From contig JBCCXA010000011.1 in the NCBI GenBank assembly GCA_039192515.1, positions 35,447-99,446 on the forward strand: a stretch of 64,000 nt of DNA. Reading direction: 5' to 3'. A program made the position numbers and the translations under genes. Each line of letters starts with the position of its first letter. Within the stretch, counting starts at the first letter, position 1. This stretch comes from Verrucomicrobiota bacterium (GTDB lineage: Bacteria > Verrucomicrobiota > Verrucomicrobiia > Methylacidiphilales > JBCCWR01). Below, piece after piece: positions 7,808 through 16,939 of the stretch. The notes below the pieces were generated by a model, which ran no database searches, had not been told where the DNA came from, and saw only the letters and a list, made by a program, of their open reading frames with translations.

Positions 7808-9088
7808 ATGATAGACATTAAAGAAGTTTTGAAGGATCCGAATAAGATGCGGGCAAACATTAATGCAAGATGCTCTAATGTTGATCTCGATGCCATCTTA
7901 GAGAAACGGCAATCCTATTTGAAGCAGATTGGACATGTCGAATCATTGCAATTTGAATCAAATAATATAGCAAAGTCTATGAAGACTTCTGCTGCTGAGG
8001 ATAGACCTGCCCTTATTGCAAAAGGGCAAGAGCTCAAGAGAATGGTAGGGCTAGCAAAAGAGGGCCTCAATGAACTTGATGAAGCACTAGATACTGAAGT
8101 GCGAAAGCTTCCCAATTTTATGTCTGAGGATGTGCCTATTGGCACTAAGGAAACAGACAATAAAATTATTTCAACCTTTGGGGAACCAACAACATTTAAC
8201 TTCAAGCCGCTAGATCATTTAGAACTTGGTCAGAAGCTGGATCTCATTGACTTTGAGTCAGGGGCAAAAGTTACGGGAACGAAATTTTACTTTCTAAAAA
8301 ATCAGGCTGTACTACTGCAGCATGCCATAAAAAGCTTTGTCTTTAAAAAAGCGATTGAGCAAGGATTCACTCCATTACAAGCCCCGGATATAGCTAGAAA
8401 TAATATTTTAGAGGGTGTTGGTTTTGTTCCTCGAGGTGATGAGAGTAATACCTATGAAATCGCTGGTATGGACATGAGTCTTGTGGCAACCGCGGAGATC
8501 AGTGTTGGCGGTATGCATTCGGATGAGATTATCGATATCAAAAAACTTCCACTGCTTTACGCTGCGGAGAGCCATTGCTTTAGGCGTGAGGCTGGTACTG
8601 CTGGGAAGGCGAGCAAGGGGCTGTATCGTGTTCACCAATTTGAGAAAATAGAGTTGTTTGCACTTACTCTTCCTCAACAGAGCGAAGAAATTCATGAAAA
8701 AATTAGATCATTGGAAGAGAGTATTTATCAAGACTTAGAGATTCCATACCAAGTGGTCTTAAACTGTTCTGCAGATTTAGGTGCTCCCGCCTATAAAAAG
8801 TATGACATTGAGGCTTGGATGCCTGGTAAAGGAGATGCGGGGGAATATGGTGAAGTTACTTCCGCTAGTAATTGTACTGATTTTCAAGCGCGTCGTTTAA
8901 AAATCCGCTATAAAAATCCGAATACAGGAAAAAACCAATTTGTGCACACCTTAAATGGAACGGCATCAGCTCTAGGTAGAACCATGATTGTGCTTATGGA
9001 AAACTATCAAAATGAAGAGGGCGGAATAAGAATACCTAGAGTATTAAAGCCCTATACAGGTTTTGATATGATTGCGCCAATAGTCTAG
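7808..9088 (+). CDS. serS: Seryl-tRNA synthetase
   Basis: Class II synthetase charging tRNA-Ser. The 426-residue protein has the N-terminal tRNA-binding coiled-coil arm (about 1-105), motif 2 (CFRREAGTAGKASKGLYRVHQ) and motif 3 (NGTASALGRTMIVLMENYQ). The segment DIEAWMPGKGDAGEYGEVTSASNC is somewhat more like organellar-type SerRS than like E. coli SerRS. The ATG lies one base after the glnS stop, which implies translational coupling. All catalytic motifs are intact, so it should be a working enzyme. Confidence 0.95.
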   Translation: MIDIKEVLKDPNKMRANINARCSNVDLDAILEKRQSYLKQIGHVESLQFESNNIAKSMKTSAAEDRPALIAKGQELKRMVGLAKEGLNELDEALDTEVRKLPNFMSEDVPIGTKETDNKIISTFGEPTTFNFKPLDHLELGQKLDLIDFESGAKVTGTKFYFLKNQAVLLQHAIKSFVFKKAIEQGFTPLQAPDIARNNILEGVGFVPRGDESNTYEIAGMDMSLVATAEISVGGMHSDEIIDIKKLPLLYAAESHCFRREAGTAGKASKGLYRVHQFEKIELFALTLPQQSEEIHEKIRSLEESIYQDLEIPYQVVLNCSADLGAPAYKKYDIEAWMPGKGDAGEYGEVTSASNCTDFQARRLKIRYKNPNTGKNQFVHTLNGTASALGRTMIVLMENYQNEEGGIRIPRVLKPYTGFDMIAPIV

Positions 9089-9107
9089 TAACCAAATAAT
9101 TAAAATC

Positions 9108-10619
9108 ATGAGTGAAATTAGGGAAATCAGAGAGAAGAAAAGAGAGTTATTCAAAGAACGCCAAGGGGTTTATAATGTAGGGAGATTTGAAAAGACACAT
9201 CATTGTGCCCAAGCCAAAGAATTGCCCGACGACACCGAGGGTGTTGCTCTGGCTGGCAGAATTGTAGCGATGAGAGATATGGGGAAGCTATGCTTTGGTC
9301 AAGTAAAGGACAGCCACGGCAAATGTCAGTTCGGTCTAGATGTTGGAACTCTAGGCAAGGAAGAATATAAGTTTTTGACAAAAAATTTAGACATTGGTGA
9401 TTTTGTTGGATTCCAAGGAAAGATGTTCACAACCAAGAAGGGGGAAAAGACTTTAAGGGCAGCTGAAGTTATTCTGCTTTCAAAGTCCCTCAATCCATTG
9501 CCAGAAAAATGGAAGGGACTAGCGGATTCTGAGACTTGCGCACGCCAACGTTATCTCGATCTTATCGCCAATAAAGAGACTTGGGATCGCTTTGGAAAAC
9601 GTAATCGAATCCTAAGGCTAATCAGAAACTTTTTAGATAAACACGAATTTGTGGAAGTAGAGACACCTATCTTGCAAGCCGTGTCCTCTGGTGCCTCAGC
9701 AAGACCGTTTATTACCCATCATAATGCCTTGGATATTCCACTTTATTTAAGGATTGCTCCAGAGACTTATCTCAAGCGTTTGATTGTGGGGGGGTACGAT
9801 AAGGTCTTTGAATTAGGTAAAAACTTTCGTAATGAAGGTGTAGACTCCTCCCATCTTCAAGAGTTTACCATGTTGGAGTTTTATGCGACCTATTGGAACT
9901 ATCGTGATAATATGAAGTTTATCCATGAAATGATTGTACATATCGTGCAAGAAGTTTGCGGATCACTGGAGGTAGAATATCAAGGGGCTAAAATTGATTT
10001 CTCGGGAGAGTGGAAAGAGGTGACTTACAGAGATTTACTCTTAGAAGATACGGGAATCGATTTACATAAGATCGAAGGGCTCAAGCATCTAAAAGAAGAA
10101 GTCCAGTCTAAGGGGATCAAGATGGATTTAAGTAGTTTTGTCGGAACAGGTGCACTCATTGATGCATTGTACAAGAGAGTATCTAGACCTAAATTGATTC
10201 AACCTATGTTCTTAACCAAACATCCAACAGAACTGGTTCCCTTGGCCCGTTGCTCGGATGAAAATTCCAAAGAGCTGGATATGTTCCAAGTAGTCGTGAA
10301 TAGCTGGGAGATTGTAAAAGCTTATTCCGAGTTGGTAGATCCAATTGAGCAGCGGCAACGTTTAATGGAACAGCAAGCCTTAGCGGATGCAGGTGACGAA
10401 GAGGCCATGATGTTTGAAGATGATTTTGTTCAATCTATGGAATATGGAATGCCACCCATGTCGGGATTAGGGCTTGGGGTTGATCGCCTTGTTGCGTTGT
10501 TAACAGATTCTAAAAGCATACGAGACGTTGTCTTTTTTCCATCAGTCAGACCACCTAGTGCCGATTCTCAAAATGTAGAGGAGGGGAAGAAAGAGGTGAC
10601 CGAGACCACTTCTAACTAA
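9108..10619 (+). CDS. lysS: Lysyl-tRNA synthetase, class II
   Basis: Charges tRNA-Lys. The 503-residue protein has an N-terminal OB-fold anticodon-binding domain (about 45-150) followed by the class II core, with motif 2 (FRNEGVDSSHLQEFTMLE) and motif 3 (GLGLGVDRLVALL). A hydrophilic tail of about 20 residues follows the core. It starts 19 bases after serS and ends 8 bases before argS, so it is the third synthetase of a four-gene run. It is of the standard bacterial class II type, not the archaeal class I type. Confidence 0.95.
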   Translation: MSEIREIREKKRELFKERQGVYNVGRFEKTHHCAQAKELPDDTEGVALAGRIVAMRDMGKLCFGQVKDSHGKCQFGLDVGTLGKEEYKFLTKNLDIGDFVGFQGKMFTTKKGEKTLRAAEVILLSKSLNPLPEKWKGLADSETCARQRYLDLIANKETWDRFGKRNRILRLIRNFLDKHEFVEVETPILQAVSSGASARPFITHHNALDIPLYLRIAPETYLKRLIVGGYDKVFELGKNFRNEGVDSSHLQEFTMLEFYATYWNYRDNMKFIHEMIVHIVQEVCGSLEVEYQGAKIDFSGEWKEVTYRDLLLEDTGIDLHKIEGLKHLKEEVQSKGIKMDLSSFVGTGALIDALYKRVSRPKLIQPMFLTKHPTELVPLARCSDENSKELDMFQVVVNSWEIVKAYSELVDPIEQRQRLMEQQALADAGDEEAMMFEDDFVQSMEYGMPPMSGLGLGVDRLVALLTDSKSIRDVVFFPSVRPPSADSQNVEEGKKEVTETTSN

Positions 10620-10627
10620 TTCAGTGC

Positions 10628-12751
10628 ATGACCAACAAGGAAAATATTACTGATAAGCTAGCATTAGCTTTTCGTTCTGTATATGAGCAAATAGAACAAG
10701 AAGATGTTAGTTTTCTAATTGAATGGATAGAAAAACCAGCACAAGAAAGCCATGGTGATTATGCTTTTCCTTGTTTTCGTTTGGCCAAAACACTGCGAGA
10801 AAATCCTGCGAATATCGCAAAAAAAGTAGCAGCAAAAATTGAGGGGTTTGAAGTTGAAGCAGTTGGTGGATACATCAATTTCAAAGTAGATCTGACACGA
10901 TTCGCCAAGAATCATTTTCCTGATATTATCACAGGCAAAGACTTTGAACCAAAGTCTTTTGAGGAAGAGACTGAAGGCATTCTAGTTGAGTATTCTCAGT
11001 TAAATACGCATAAAGCGATGCATATCGGGCATGCTAGGTGTGCTGCAATTGGCGATACTCTAACCAGAATGATAAAGCAATCTGGTAAAAGAGCAATTCC
11101 ATCAACTTACATAGGAGATGAGGGTTCTCATGTGGCCAAGTGCCTTTGGTATTTGATGAAATTCTCAAGCTTAGATGAACTCGCGAAACATGAGCAGAAA
11201 GGGGAACAATTAGGACTCATGTATACGAAAGCTGCCAACCTCCTCGATCTATCCACATATACCAAGGTCCCTAACCCATCTATTGAAGTGGCCAAGGTTC
11301 AAAGTATTAAGAAGCTCCCGAGTAATGATGAGCTAAGTATTGTCAGACTTAATACCAAAAAAGGAGAGCTAGAGGTTATATGTGGAGGTAAGGGTTACGA
11401 TGTAAATTCAAAAGTGGCCTTCTGCCCTAGTGGGTCTAAATTAAATGAACGCTTTATTGGTGAAAAAGACTATAATGGGGTTGTGAGTCATGGCGTCATT
11501 TGCAGTGAACAGGAATTAAAGATTTCCGATGATAAGGATCAGATAGCCGTTTTGGATGAAAATTGTGAAGTTGGTGCACCAGTAGCCAAATTTTTTCCTT
11601 TGCCTGGCTATGAAGGCAAAGATTTTATCCAGGACCTTCAAGTGATGGAGACTGAAGTTAGTGATGTTTTAAGAAAACTGGAGAGTAATAACGCGGAGAT
11701 TATGAGCATTTGGAAAAAGACTAAAGAATGGTCTATGGATGACTTTCGGGTGAATCATGATTGGCTGAATTGTTCTTTCGAGGATTGGGGCTATGAGTCT
11801 GAATTTGGCGATTCTGGAAAAGAACTAGTCAGGCAATTTTTGGAGCAAGATATCTTTGTGAAATCTGACGGTGCTATTGGCGCTGATTTATCCACGTTTG
11901 ATTTAGGTTTTTGTATTTTTATTAAAACTGACGGCACAGCGACTTATGCCTGCCGTGATCTGGCATTGGCACGTTCTCGCTTTGAACAACAGCAGCTCAA
12001 TCAAATTATCTATGTCGTTGATTCAGCTCAGAGCCTCCACTTTAAACAAGTATTTAAGTCACTGGACTTGATGAAATTTTCTGAAACTTCTAGTTGCTCA
12101 CATTATTCATACGAAGCGGTCGTTCTCAGAGGAAAAAATGGCAAGCCAGAGAAAATGAGTAGCCGCAAGGGTAATATTGTGTTGTTCTCTGACTTAAAAG
12201 ACCAGATCACTAAGATGATTATGGATAAATTTTTGCACCTCAAACGTAACGAATGGACGGGGCAAGAAATTCAGCGAACCTGTGATCTTATAGCATTAGC
12301 GACTATTCGCTATGGTATGTTGAAACAAAGTGGCGATGCTAAAATAGCTTTTGATCTGAATGAATGGCTTGATACTAAAGGTAATACAGGTCCCTACTTG
12401 CTCTATACTTATGCTCGGGTGAAATCAATTGAACGCAAAGTTGGCCGAGTCAATTGGGTAGATGTTGATTATGAAGTTCTCAGGCTTTCTCAGGAGTTAG
12501 ATGTGATTCGTTCCATCATGCAGTATAGTGAAGTGTTTGAGAAGGCAACCACAAGTCTTCAACCTCATATCATTTGCACTTATCTATTTGAACATGCTTC
12601 AAAGATAAACAGCATGTATCATGAATGTCCTGTTGCTAATGCTGAGAATAAGAAGTTATGTGATGCCAGAGCATCTCTTCTCTTGTCAGCAAGCAAAATT
12701 CTAGAACATGGACTAGACCTTTTAGGTATCAAGACTGCAGAGCGTCTTTAG
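10628..12751 (+). CDS. argS: Arginyl-tRNA synthetase with inserted tRNA-binding OB domain
   Basis: Charges tRNA-Arg. At 707 residues it is well over the usual 550-600. In order: the ArgRS-specific N-terminal domain (about 1-100), the HIGH motif (MHIGH, 131-135), first half of the Rossmann core to about 208, an insert at about 211-340, then the rest of the core with KMSSRKGN near 509-516 and the helical C-terminal anticodon domain. The insert reads like the tRNA-binding domain found at the N-terminus of PheRS beta: a VAKVQSIKKLPSNDELSIVRL strand pair, ICGGKGYDVNSKV, and GVVSHGVICSEQELKISDD. It ends the operon and overlaps the 3' end of pelF, on the other strand, by 23 bases. Confidence 0.92.
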   Translation: MTNKENITDKLALAFRSVYEQIEQEDVSFLIEWIEKPAQESHGDYAFPCFRLAKTLRENPANIAKKVAAKIEGFEVEAVGGYINFKVDLTRFAKNHFPDIITGKDFEPKSFEEETEGILVEYSQLNTHKAMHIGHARCAAIGDTLTRMIKQSGKRAIPSTYIGDEGSHVAKCLWYLMKFSSLDELAKHEQKGEQLGLMYTKAANLLDLSTYTKVPNPSIEVAKVQSIKKLPSNDELSIVRLNTKKGELEVICGGKGYDVNSKVAFCPSGSKLNERFIGEKDYNGVVSHGVICSEQELKISDDKDQIAVLDENCEVGAPVAKFFPLPGYEGKDFIQDLQVMETEVSDVLRKLESNNAEIMSIWKKTKEWSMDDFRVNHDWLNCSFEDWGYESEFGDSGKELVRQFLEQDIFVKSDGAIGADLSTFDLGFCIFIKTDGTATYACRDLALARSRFEQQQLNQIIYVVDSAQSLHFKQVFKSLDLMKFSETSSCSHYSYEAVVLRGKNGKPEKMSSRKGNIVLFSDLKDQITKMIMDKFLHLKRNEWTGQEIQRTCDLIALATIRYGMLKQSGDAKIAFDLNEWLDTKGNTGPYLLYTYARVKSIERKVGRVNWVDVDYEVLRLSQELDVIRSIMQYSEVFEKATTSLQPHIICTYLFEHASKINSMYHECPVANAENKKLCDARASLLLSASKILEHGLDLLGIKTAERL

Positions 12752-14300
12752 TATATACTTTGTGATACTGATTTAGAATATCTGTTTGCCTGTAGAATTT
12801 TTCAACTCTTTGGCGTCCTACAGCACCCATTTTATCCTGTAGCTTACGGTCACCGAGAATGGTGGTGAGTGACTCAGCGGTGTCTTGAGGCATGGATGTA
12901 CCATTCAACATACCTGCTCTGCCCAGCGCTTTATCTTCAGCCGTTCTCCCAAATATTAATTCGCGACATGCACCTACATCTGTGCAAACAACGGGTACTT
13001 CAGCAGCAAAAGCTTCTAACACAACCAGGGGGAGACCCTCGCTAAGACTAGTGAGAACCATAACATCAATTTCAGGCATGATTCGGTCGATTTGACTGGA
13101 GCCCATGAATAGAATCGACTCCTCTAGGTGAAGCATCTTGATGATTTCATTGCAATCTTGGTAGTAGTCTTGATCTTCTTCTTCTGGACCGTAGATTTGT
13201 AAGCGTGCGCTTGGTAACTTTGTGATGACAATTCCCCAAGCGCGTAACAACATTTTAATATCTTTAATAGGCACAACTCTACCTACAAAACCGGCAATTT
13301 TTCTATTGGGACTAGACGTGCGAATTGCTCTACGGTTTTGAATAGCTTGGTCAAATCGTTCGGGATGAATACCGTTAGGTATAACTTCTATTTTCTTCTC
13401 GGATGCCCCAAATTCTACTTGTAATTTAGCATTCCCCTCGTAAAGGGTGTAGATATAATTGGAGGTTCTGTAAGCGAATATTCCAAAAGTCCTGAACATA
13501 GCTATCCATAATTCTCTTAGCTTTTGAGATTGGTCACCAGGATCACTAAATCTTCGTTCGGGTTCATAAATCCAATCTGCTCGGTTTATTTCCAAGATCC
13601 GTTCCTTAGTATAGATCCCATGTTCTGTTAGGATAAGTGGCCGTTTAGTTTGTCTAGCAAGTATCGCTCCAACTAAGCCAGCATAACCTGTTGATATAGT
13701 ATGGTAGACATGGGCTTGAGGAACACGATTACAATGACGAATAAGTCGCCAAACAGGTATATGTAAAAAGCGTACGGTCCAAAAATAGTCTAGAAAAGAA
13801 AAGTTAGCCAAATATTTATAATAGATTTTCTCTAGAAGATTCCAGGCTTGTTGATCGTGGCATAAGTTGCCGAAAGTAAGTTCCGGAGTTTCTAGGATGA
13901 GTTTAATGATTTCAAAAAACTCCTCGGTTTGAGCATGAGGATCTTTTTCCGTATAAAAGTGTTCTAGCTTCGTGTAAAAAGAATTAAGTAGTGTTTGTGA
14001 GAGAGGAGCTGGTTCCATCTCTTCATCTGACAAGCGATCAAATAAATATATTTTTTCATGGTGGATATGATTGGCTGGGCGCTCATAGTAATATTCGCTA
14101 GTTGAGATCTCATCAGCACCAATAAAAAAGGTGGCAAAGCGAATGTTCGGCATTCCTTCAATGAGTTGGTGCACCCATGTGGACACGCCTCCTCGTACGT
14201 GAGGATAAGTTCCTTCGAGAATAAAACATACATCAGCTAACGACTGTGTAGGAGAACTATCTACTTGTTGGATCATGTAGAGGGTATTTCTCTGAGCCAA
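12729..14300 (-). CDS. pelF: PelF-type glycosyltransferase of Pel polysaccharide synthesis
   Basis: Cytoplasmic GT4 glycosyltransferase expected to polymerise Pel from UDP-activated N-acetylhexosamine at the inner membrane. The 523-residue protein opens with the PelF signature DVCFILEGTYPHVRGGVSTWV, and its second Rossmann domain has NGIHPERF, GRVVPIKDI and the donor-binding EGLPLVVLE motif. It overlaps the upstream pelE by 28 bases, so D, E and F are translationally linked. No pelG follows; the next gene downstream is the converging argS. An inner ATG (MIQQVDSS) nine codons in is an alternative start. Confidence 0.9.
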   Translation of the reverse strand: MAQRNTLYMIQQVDSSPTQSLADVCFILEGTYPHVRGGVSTWVHQLIEGMPNIRFATFFIGADEISTSEYYYERPANHIHHEKIYLFDRLSDEEMEPAPLSQTLLNSFYTKLEHFYTEKDPHAQTEEFFEIIKLILETPELTFGNLCHDQQAWNLLEKIYYKYLANFSFLDYFWTVRFLHIPVWRLIRHCNRVPQAHVYHTISTGYAGLVGAILARQTKRPLILTEHGIYTKERILEINRADWIYEPERRFSDPGDQSQKLRELWIAMFRTFGIFAYRTSNYIYTLYEGNAKLQVEFGASEKKIEVIPNGIHPERFDQAIQNRRAIRTSSPNRKIAGFVGRVVPIKDIKMLLRAWGIVITKLPSARLQIYGPEEEDQDYYQDCNEIIKMLHLEESILFMGSSQIDRIMPEIDVMVLTSLSEGLPLVVLEAFAAEVPVVCTDVGACRELIFGRTAEDKALGRAGMLNGTSMPQDTAESLTTILGDRKLQDKMGAVGRQRVEKFYRQTDILNQYHKVYTKDALQS

Positions 14301-15271
14301 AAGCTTTTAAGTTGTTGAAGTTGTGGGTCGATTATTGGCTTGGCAGGACCAATTGCGTCAGTATATCGATGCAAGGTAGAATAGTATTCTGTCCAATTGC
14401 GTTTCAGAAACAAGAGATTCAAATAAGACGAAATAAGTGTTGGATTATTATAGTTCAGTGAAGAAAGTTGATTCCAAAGCTCTTCAGCTCGAGGTAGATG
14501 ATCGAGCTCAAGCGCGTACTTAAATGCCTTGTGCAAAACATCGGGATTTGAAGGTTGAATTTGCAAAATATCTAAGAGAATCTGCAATATTTTCTCTTTG
14601 TTTTTGATTTGGTTTTCAGAGGCTACTAGTCCAAGCGTTAACATGCTCTCCATGCATTCAACAGTTTTCTGCATGGTACGTATGCTAGTTGGATCTTGTT
14701 CTAACTCTTTCTTTAGATTTTTTAGTTTTGTTTCGATTTCATTCGTAAAACTTTGTAAGAGGGTTTGAGCATACGCGCGAACATACTCGTCACTGTCTCT
14801 TACTGCTCTTTTGAGAAGTTTTATTACTGGAGCCCCATGGAGAAGACCAAGAGATAAAATAGCCTTACGTCGTTCACTGTTGTTCCCATTATTAAGGACA
14901 GATAGAATAGACTGTTGCCTACTTTCCTGTTCTTTAAACTGTTTTGAGAATTCAATTTGGTCTAATGGGTCACCAACCAAATATGCCAGCTCATATTTTG
15001 CATATTCTGGGATAAATTTTTGAAATATGATAACTGAGATAACTATCATGGCCCCCATGACTGGGATAGCTAAGCAGGTGCCGAATACATAAGGATAGGA
15101 GATCAACCTTTGTTCTGATGTAATATAGCGTCCTAAAACTATGGCCAGGACTGCGCAAGAACATAGGTGAAGGAGACATGATAAAGTAAAGTAATGGTTA
15201 ATGTTTACCGTTAAAAGCAAGACGGATAGCACCTGTATACTTAGCGCTAAGATCGAGATGACTATTTTCAT
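14273..15271 (-). CDS. pelE: PelE-like inner-membrane protein
   Basis: PelE bridges PelD and PelF in the Pel synthase complex. The 332-residue protein has hydrophobic segments at about 3-50 and 62-88, then a helical-repeat cytoplasmic part: a HEAT-like stretch around residues 120-175 and TPR-like helices to the end. Sequence conservation of PelE is low in general; position between PelD and PelF and the two-TM-plus-helical-repeat layout are the main support. Confidence 0.8.
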   Translation of the reverse strand: MKIVISILALSIQVLSVLLLTVNINHYFTLSCLLHLCSCAVLAIVLGRYITSEQRLISYPYVFGTCLAIPVMGAMIVISVIIFQKFIPEYAKYELAYLVGDPLDQIEFSKQFKEQESRQQSILSVLNNGNNSERRKAILSLGLLHGAPVIKLLKRAVRDSDEYVRAYAQTLLQSFTNEIETKLKNLKKELEQDPTSIRTMQKTVECMESMLTLGLVASENQIKNKEKILQILLDILQIQPSNPDVLHKAFKYALELDHLPRAEELWNQLSSLNYNNPTLISSYLNLLFLKRNWTEYYSTLHRYTDAIGPAKPIIDPQLQQLKSFWLREIPST

Positions 15272-15287
15272 GAGTGATCTGTCTGTG

Positions 15288-16385
15288 CTACTTTACTTGA
15301 GTAGCTAGTCTTGCAATGTTTTGGGTTTTTTTGATTGTGACATCCGGTGCTGAAAGAAGATGTAGATGACTAATCTGGTCATAGAGCGCTCTTTTATTGA
15401 GAAAGTCCTCAATTTGATAGGCTTTTGCTTCAATTTGTAGGTTAGGAGAAGATATGTTCTCCACAATTCGATTTAGACACAGCTCAGCACCACGTTGCCC
15501 TGTTAAAGGAAGCAACAAAGCAATATTAGGAAAATTCAGGGTAGGGTTTTCTAGCACGGCAGGTAGGTCTCCATAACGGAACTGAGGTGATAGTATTTCT
15601 TCCAACTCATGCTGGGTGTTTGGTTCCATACTCTGACTATAAAATAACAGTAAACTAGCGGGTAGCTGTAGCTTCTTTTGTGTGAGGAAGGAAAGTTCTA
15701 AGATGTAATCCAAGTAATGGTGGCAAAATATTTTAGTGTTCCCATGAGGTCCTACTAACTTGAAATCACTGTTTTCAAGATCAATTGTATTTGCTCGTTC
15801 TGAAATAAGTCGAGCGGCCCATCTACAAATGAGATTGATAGAATGCATGTTGCTTTGATTCATCTCAGAGAGTGGCATTCTTCCAATGACCAGCACTGCA
15901 AACGCATCCTCATTTTTTGACATGAAAGGAACAGAGAGTAAGAAATCATCATGAATGCCATCAGAACTTTGCTCTGTCGACCACATCTCTGGTAGGGCGA
16001 TAAGGTCTTGTTCTTTCAGACACTTTTCTAAAATAGGGCTTTGTTCCAGACTTAAATGTTCAGGAAATTCAGAATCTAGACCTACATAGGCAATCCTTTC
16101 CAAGGGCAATTGCCTATTGGTTGGGCACATATAAATCGCTGCCTGTTCGATAAAATGTTTATGGCTTAACATGGTGAGGATATTGGGATAAATTTCGGCT
16201 TCTGAGCACTGGCAAAGTCGACGCAACTCGTAGTCCAGAGTGGAAACATCAGCATTAAGAGTAGCTAACTTTTGCTCTAGTTCATCTTTGCCTTCGCGCA
16301 CTAGGTATAATTCTTCATCGAGCTCTTTAAGGCGTTGATGAGCATTCTCTAGTAAAAAGTTTTTTTGTAAAAAACGGAGATTCAT
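15288..16385 (-). CDS. pelD: PelD C-terminal part: GAF plus degenerate GGDEF (c-di-GMP receptor)
   Basis: PelD senses c-di-GMP and switches on Pel synthesis. This 365-residue frame holds a coiled coil (about 10-52), a GAF-like region (about 60-195) and a degenerate GGDEF region (about 215-340). Residues 260-263 read RYGD, matching the RxxD inhibitory-site motif by which PelD binds c-di-GMP, and an Arg follows in TGQRGAEL. It is in the same frame as the upstream membrane part, separated only by TAA 16398-16400 and four codons. Translation could restart at ATG 16385, but no clear ribosome site precedes it. Confidence 0.75.
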   Translation of the reverse strand: MNLRFLQKNFLLENAHQRLKELDEELYLVREGKDELEQKLATLNADVSTLDYELRRLCQCSEAEIYPNILTMLSHKHFIEQAAIYMCPTNRQLPLERIAYVGLDSEFPEHLSLEQSPILEKCLKEQDLIALPEMWSTEQSSDGIHDDFLLSVPFMSKNEDAFAVLVIGRMPLSEMNQSNMHSINLICRWAARLISERANTIDLENSDFKLVGPHGNTKIFCHHYLDYILELSFLTQKKLQLPASLLLFYSQSMEPNTQHELEEILSPQFRYGDLPAVLENPTLNFPNIALLLPLTGQRGAELCLNRIVENISSPNLQIEAKAYQIEDFLNKRALYDQISHLHLLSAPDVTIKKTQNIARLATQVK

Positions 16386-16397
16386 CCAACCTTGAAT

Positions 16398-16772
16398 TTA
16401 ACCAATCAACGCACCGACAACAAAAAATGCGAATAGCAGATAAAGGTTATTATCAATAAATGAGCGAATAAAGTAAAAATCTAGTTTCGTTGCAAGTAAC
16501 GTGACTGTAATAGCTGCAAAAAGCCCAGATAGAATTCCCGCAATGAAGCCGTAACGGCACCCGACGAGTAGAGGAATTAATAAATAAGGATTCGGGTTTA
16601 ATTCTTGCCATCCCATCTCCTTTTCATCAAAGATAAAGTTAGCGAGTAAAATGAGACAGGTTATGACTATGGCATCTAGTGAGACCAAATGCCACTTGGG
16701 AGAAGTTTGCTTGAGGTGTTTTTGAATCCATCCCAGTGCAGTGCCTCTTTTGAGTGTCTCTTTTTTGCCCAT
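16398..16772 (-). CDS. pelD: PelD N-terminal membrane part, ended by a premature TAA
   Basis: This 124-residue frame has a basic N-terminus and about four hydrophobic segments (about 28-48, 60-76, 78-95, 106-123), the membrane domain of PelD. It stops right after VVGALIG, where PelD proteins normally continue, often with Glu, into the coiled coil and GAF domain. The reading frame continues unbroken on the other side of the TAA. Joined, the two parts give about 494 residues, close to the size of known PelD. A single GAA to TAA change would explain it. Either pelD is a pseudogene, is read through, or works as two chains. Confidence 0.75.
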   Translation of the reverse strand: MGKKETLKRGTALGWIQKHLKQTSPKWHLVSLDAIVITCLILLANFIFDEKEMGWQELNPNPYLLIPLLVGCRYGFIAGILSGLFAAITVTLLATKLDFYFIRSFIDNNLYLLFAFFVVGALIG

Positions 16773-16939
16773 TTTTACTTGCTATATAAATTCTGAAATA
16801 CTCAACCCTTAGCTTCAATTGGCATCGGCCAGCTAAGCTCCCACTTTTTAATTCGACCAAGGATTTTTAAGCTTAAAGCATAACCCAACTTTGTATTTAG
16901 GAATGGATCTTCTCTGGCTAATCATTCACCATTTCATTG

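Noticed and set aside
15288..16772. TAA readthrough as a genome-wide feature
   Set aside because: TAA ends many intact genes here; only pelD shows an in-frame break, so a local mutation is the better explanation.
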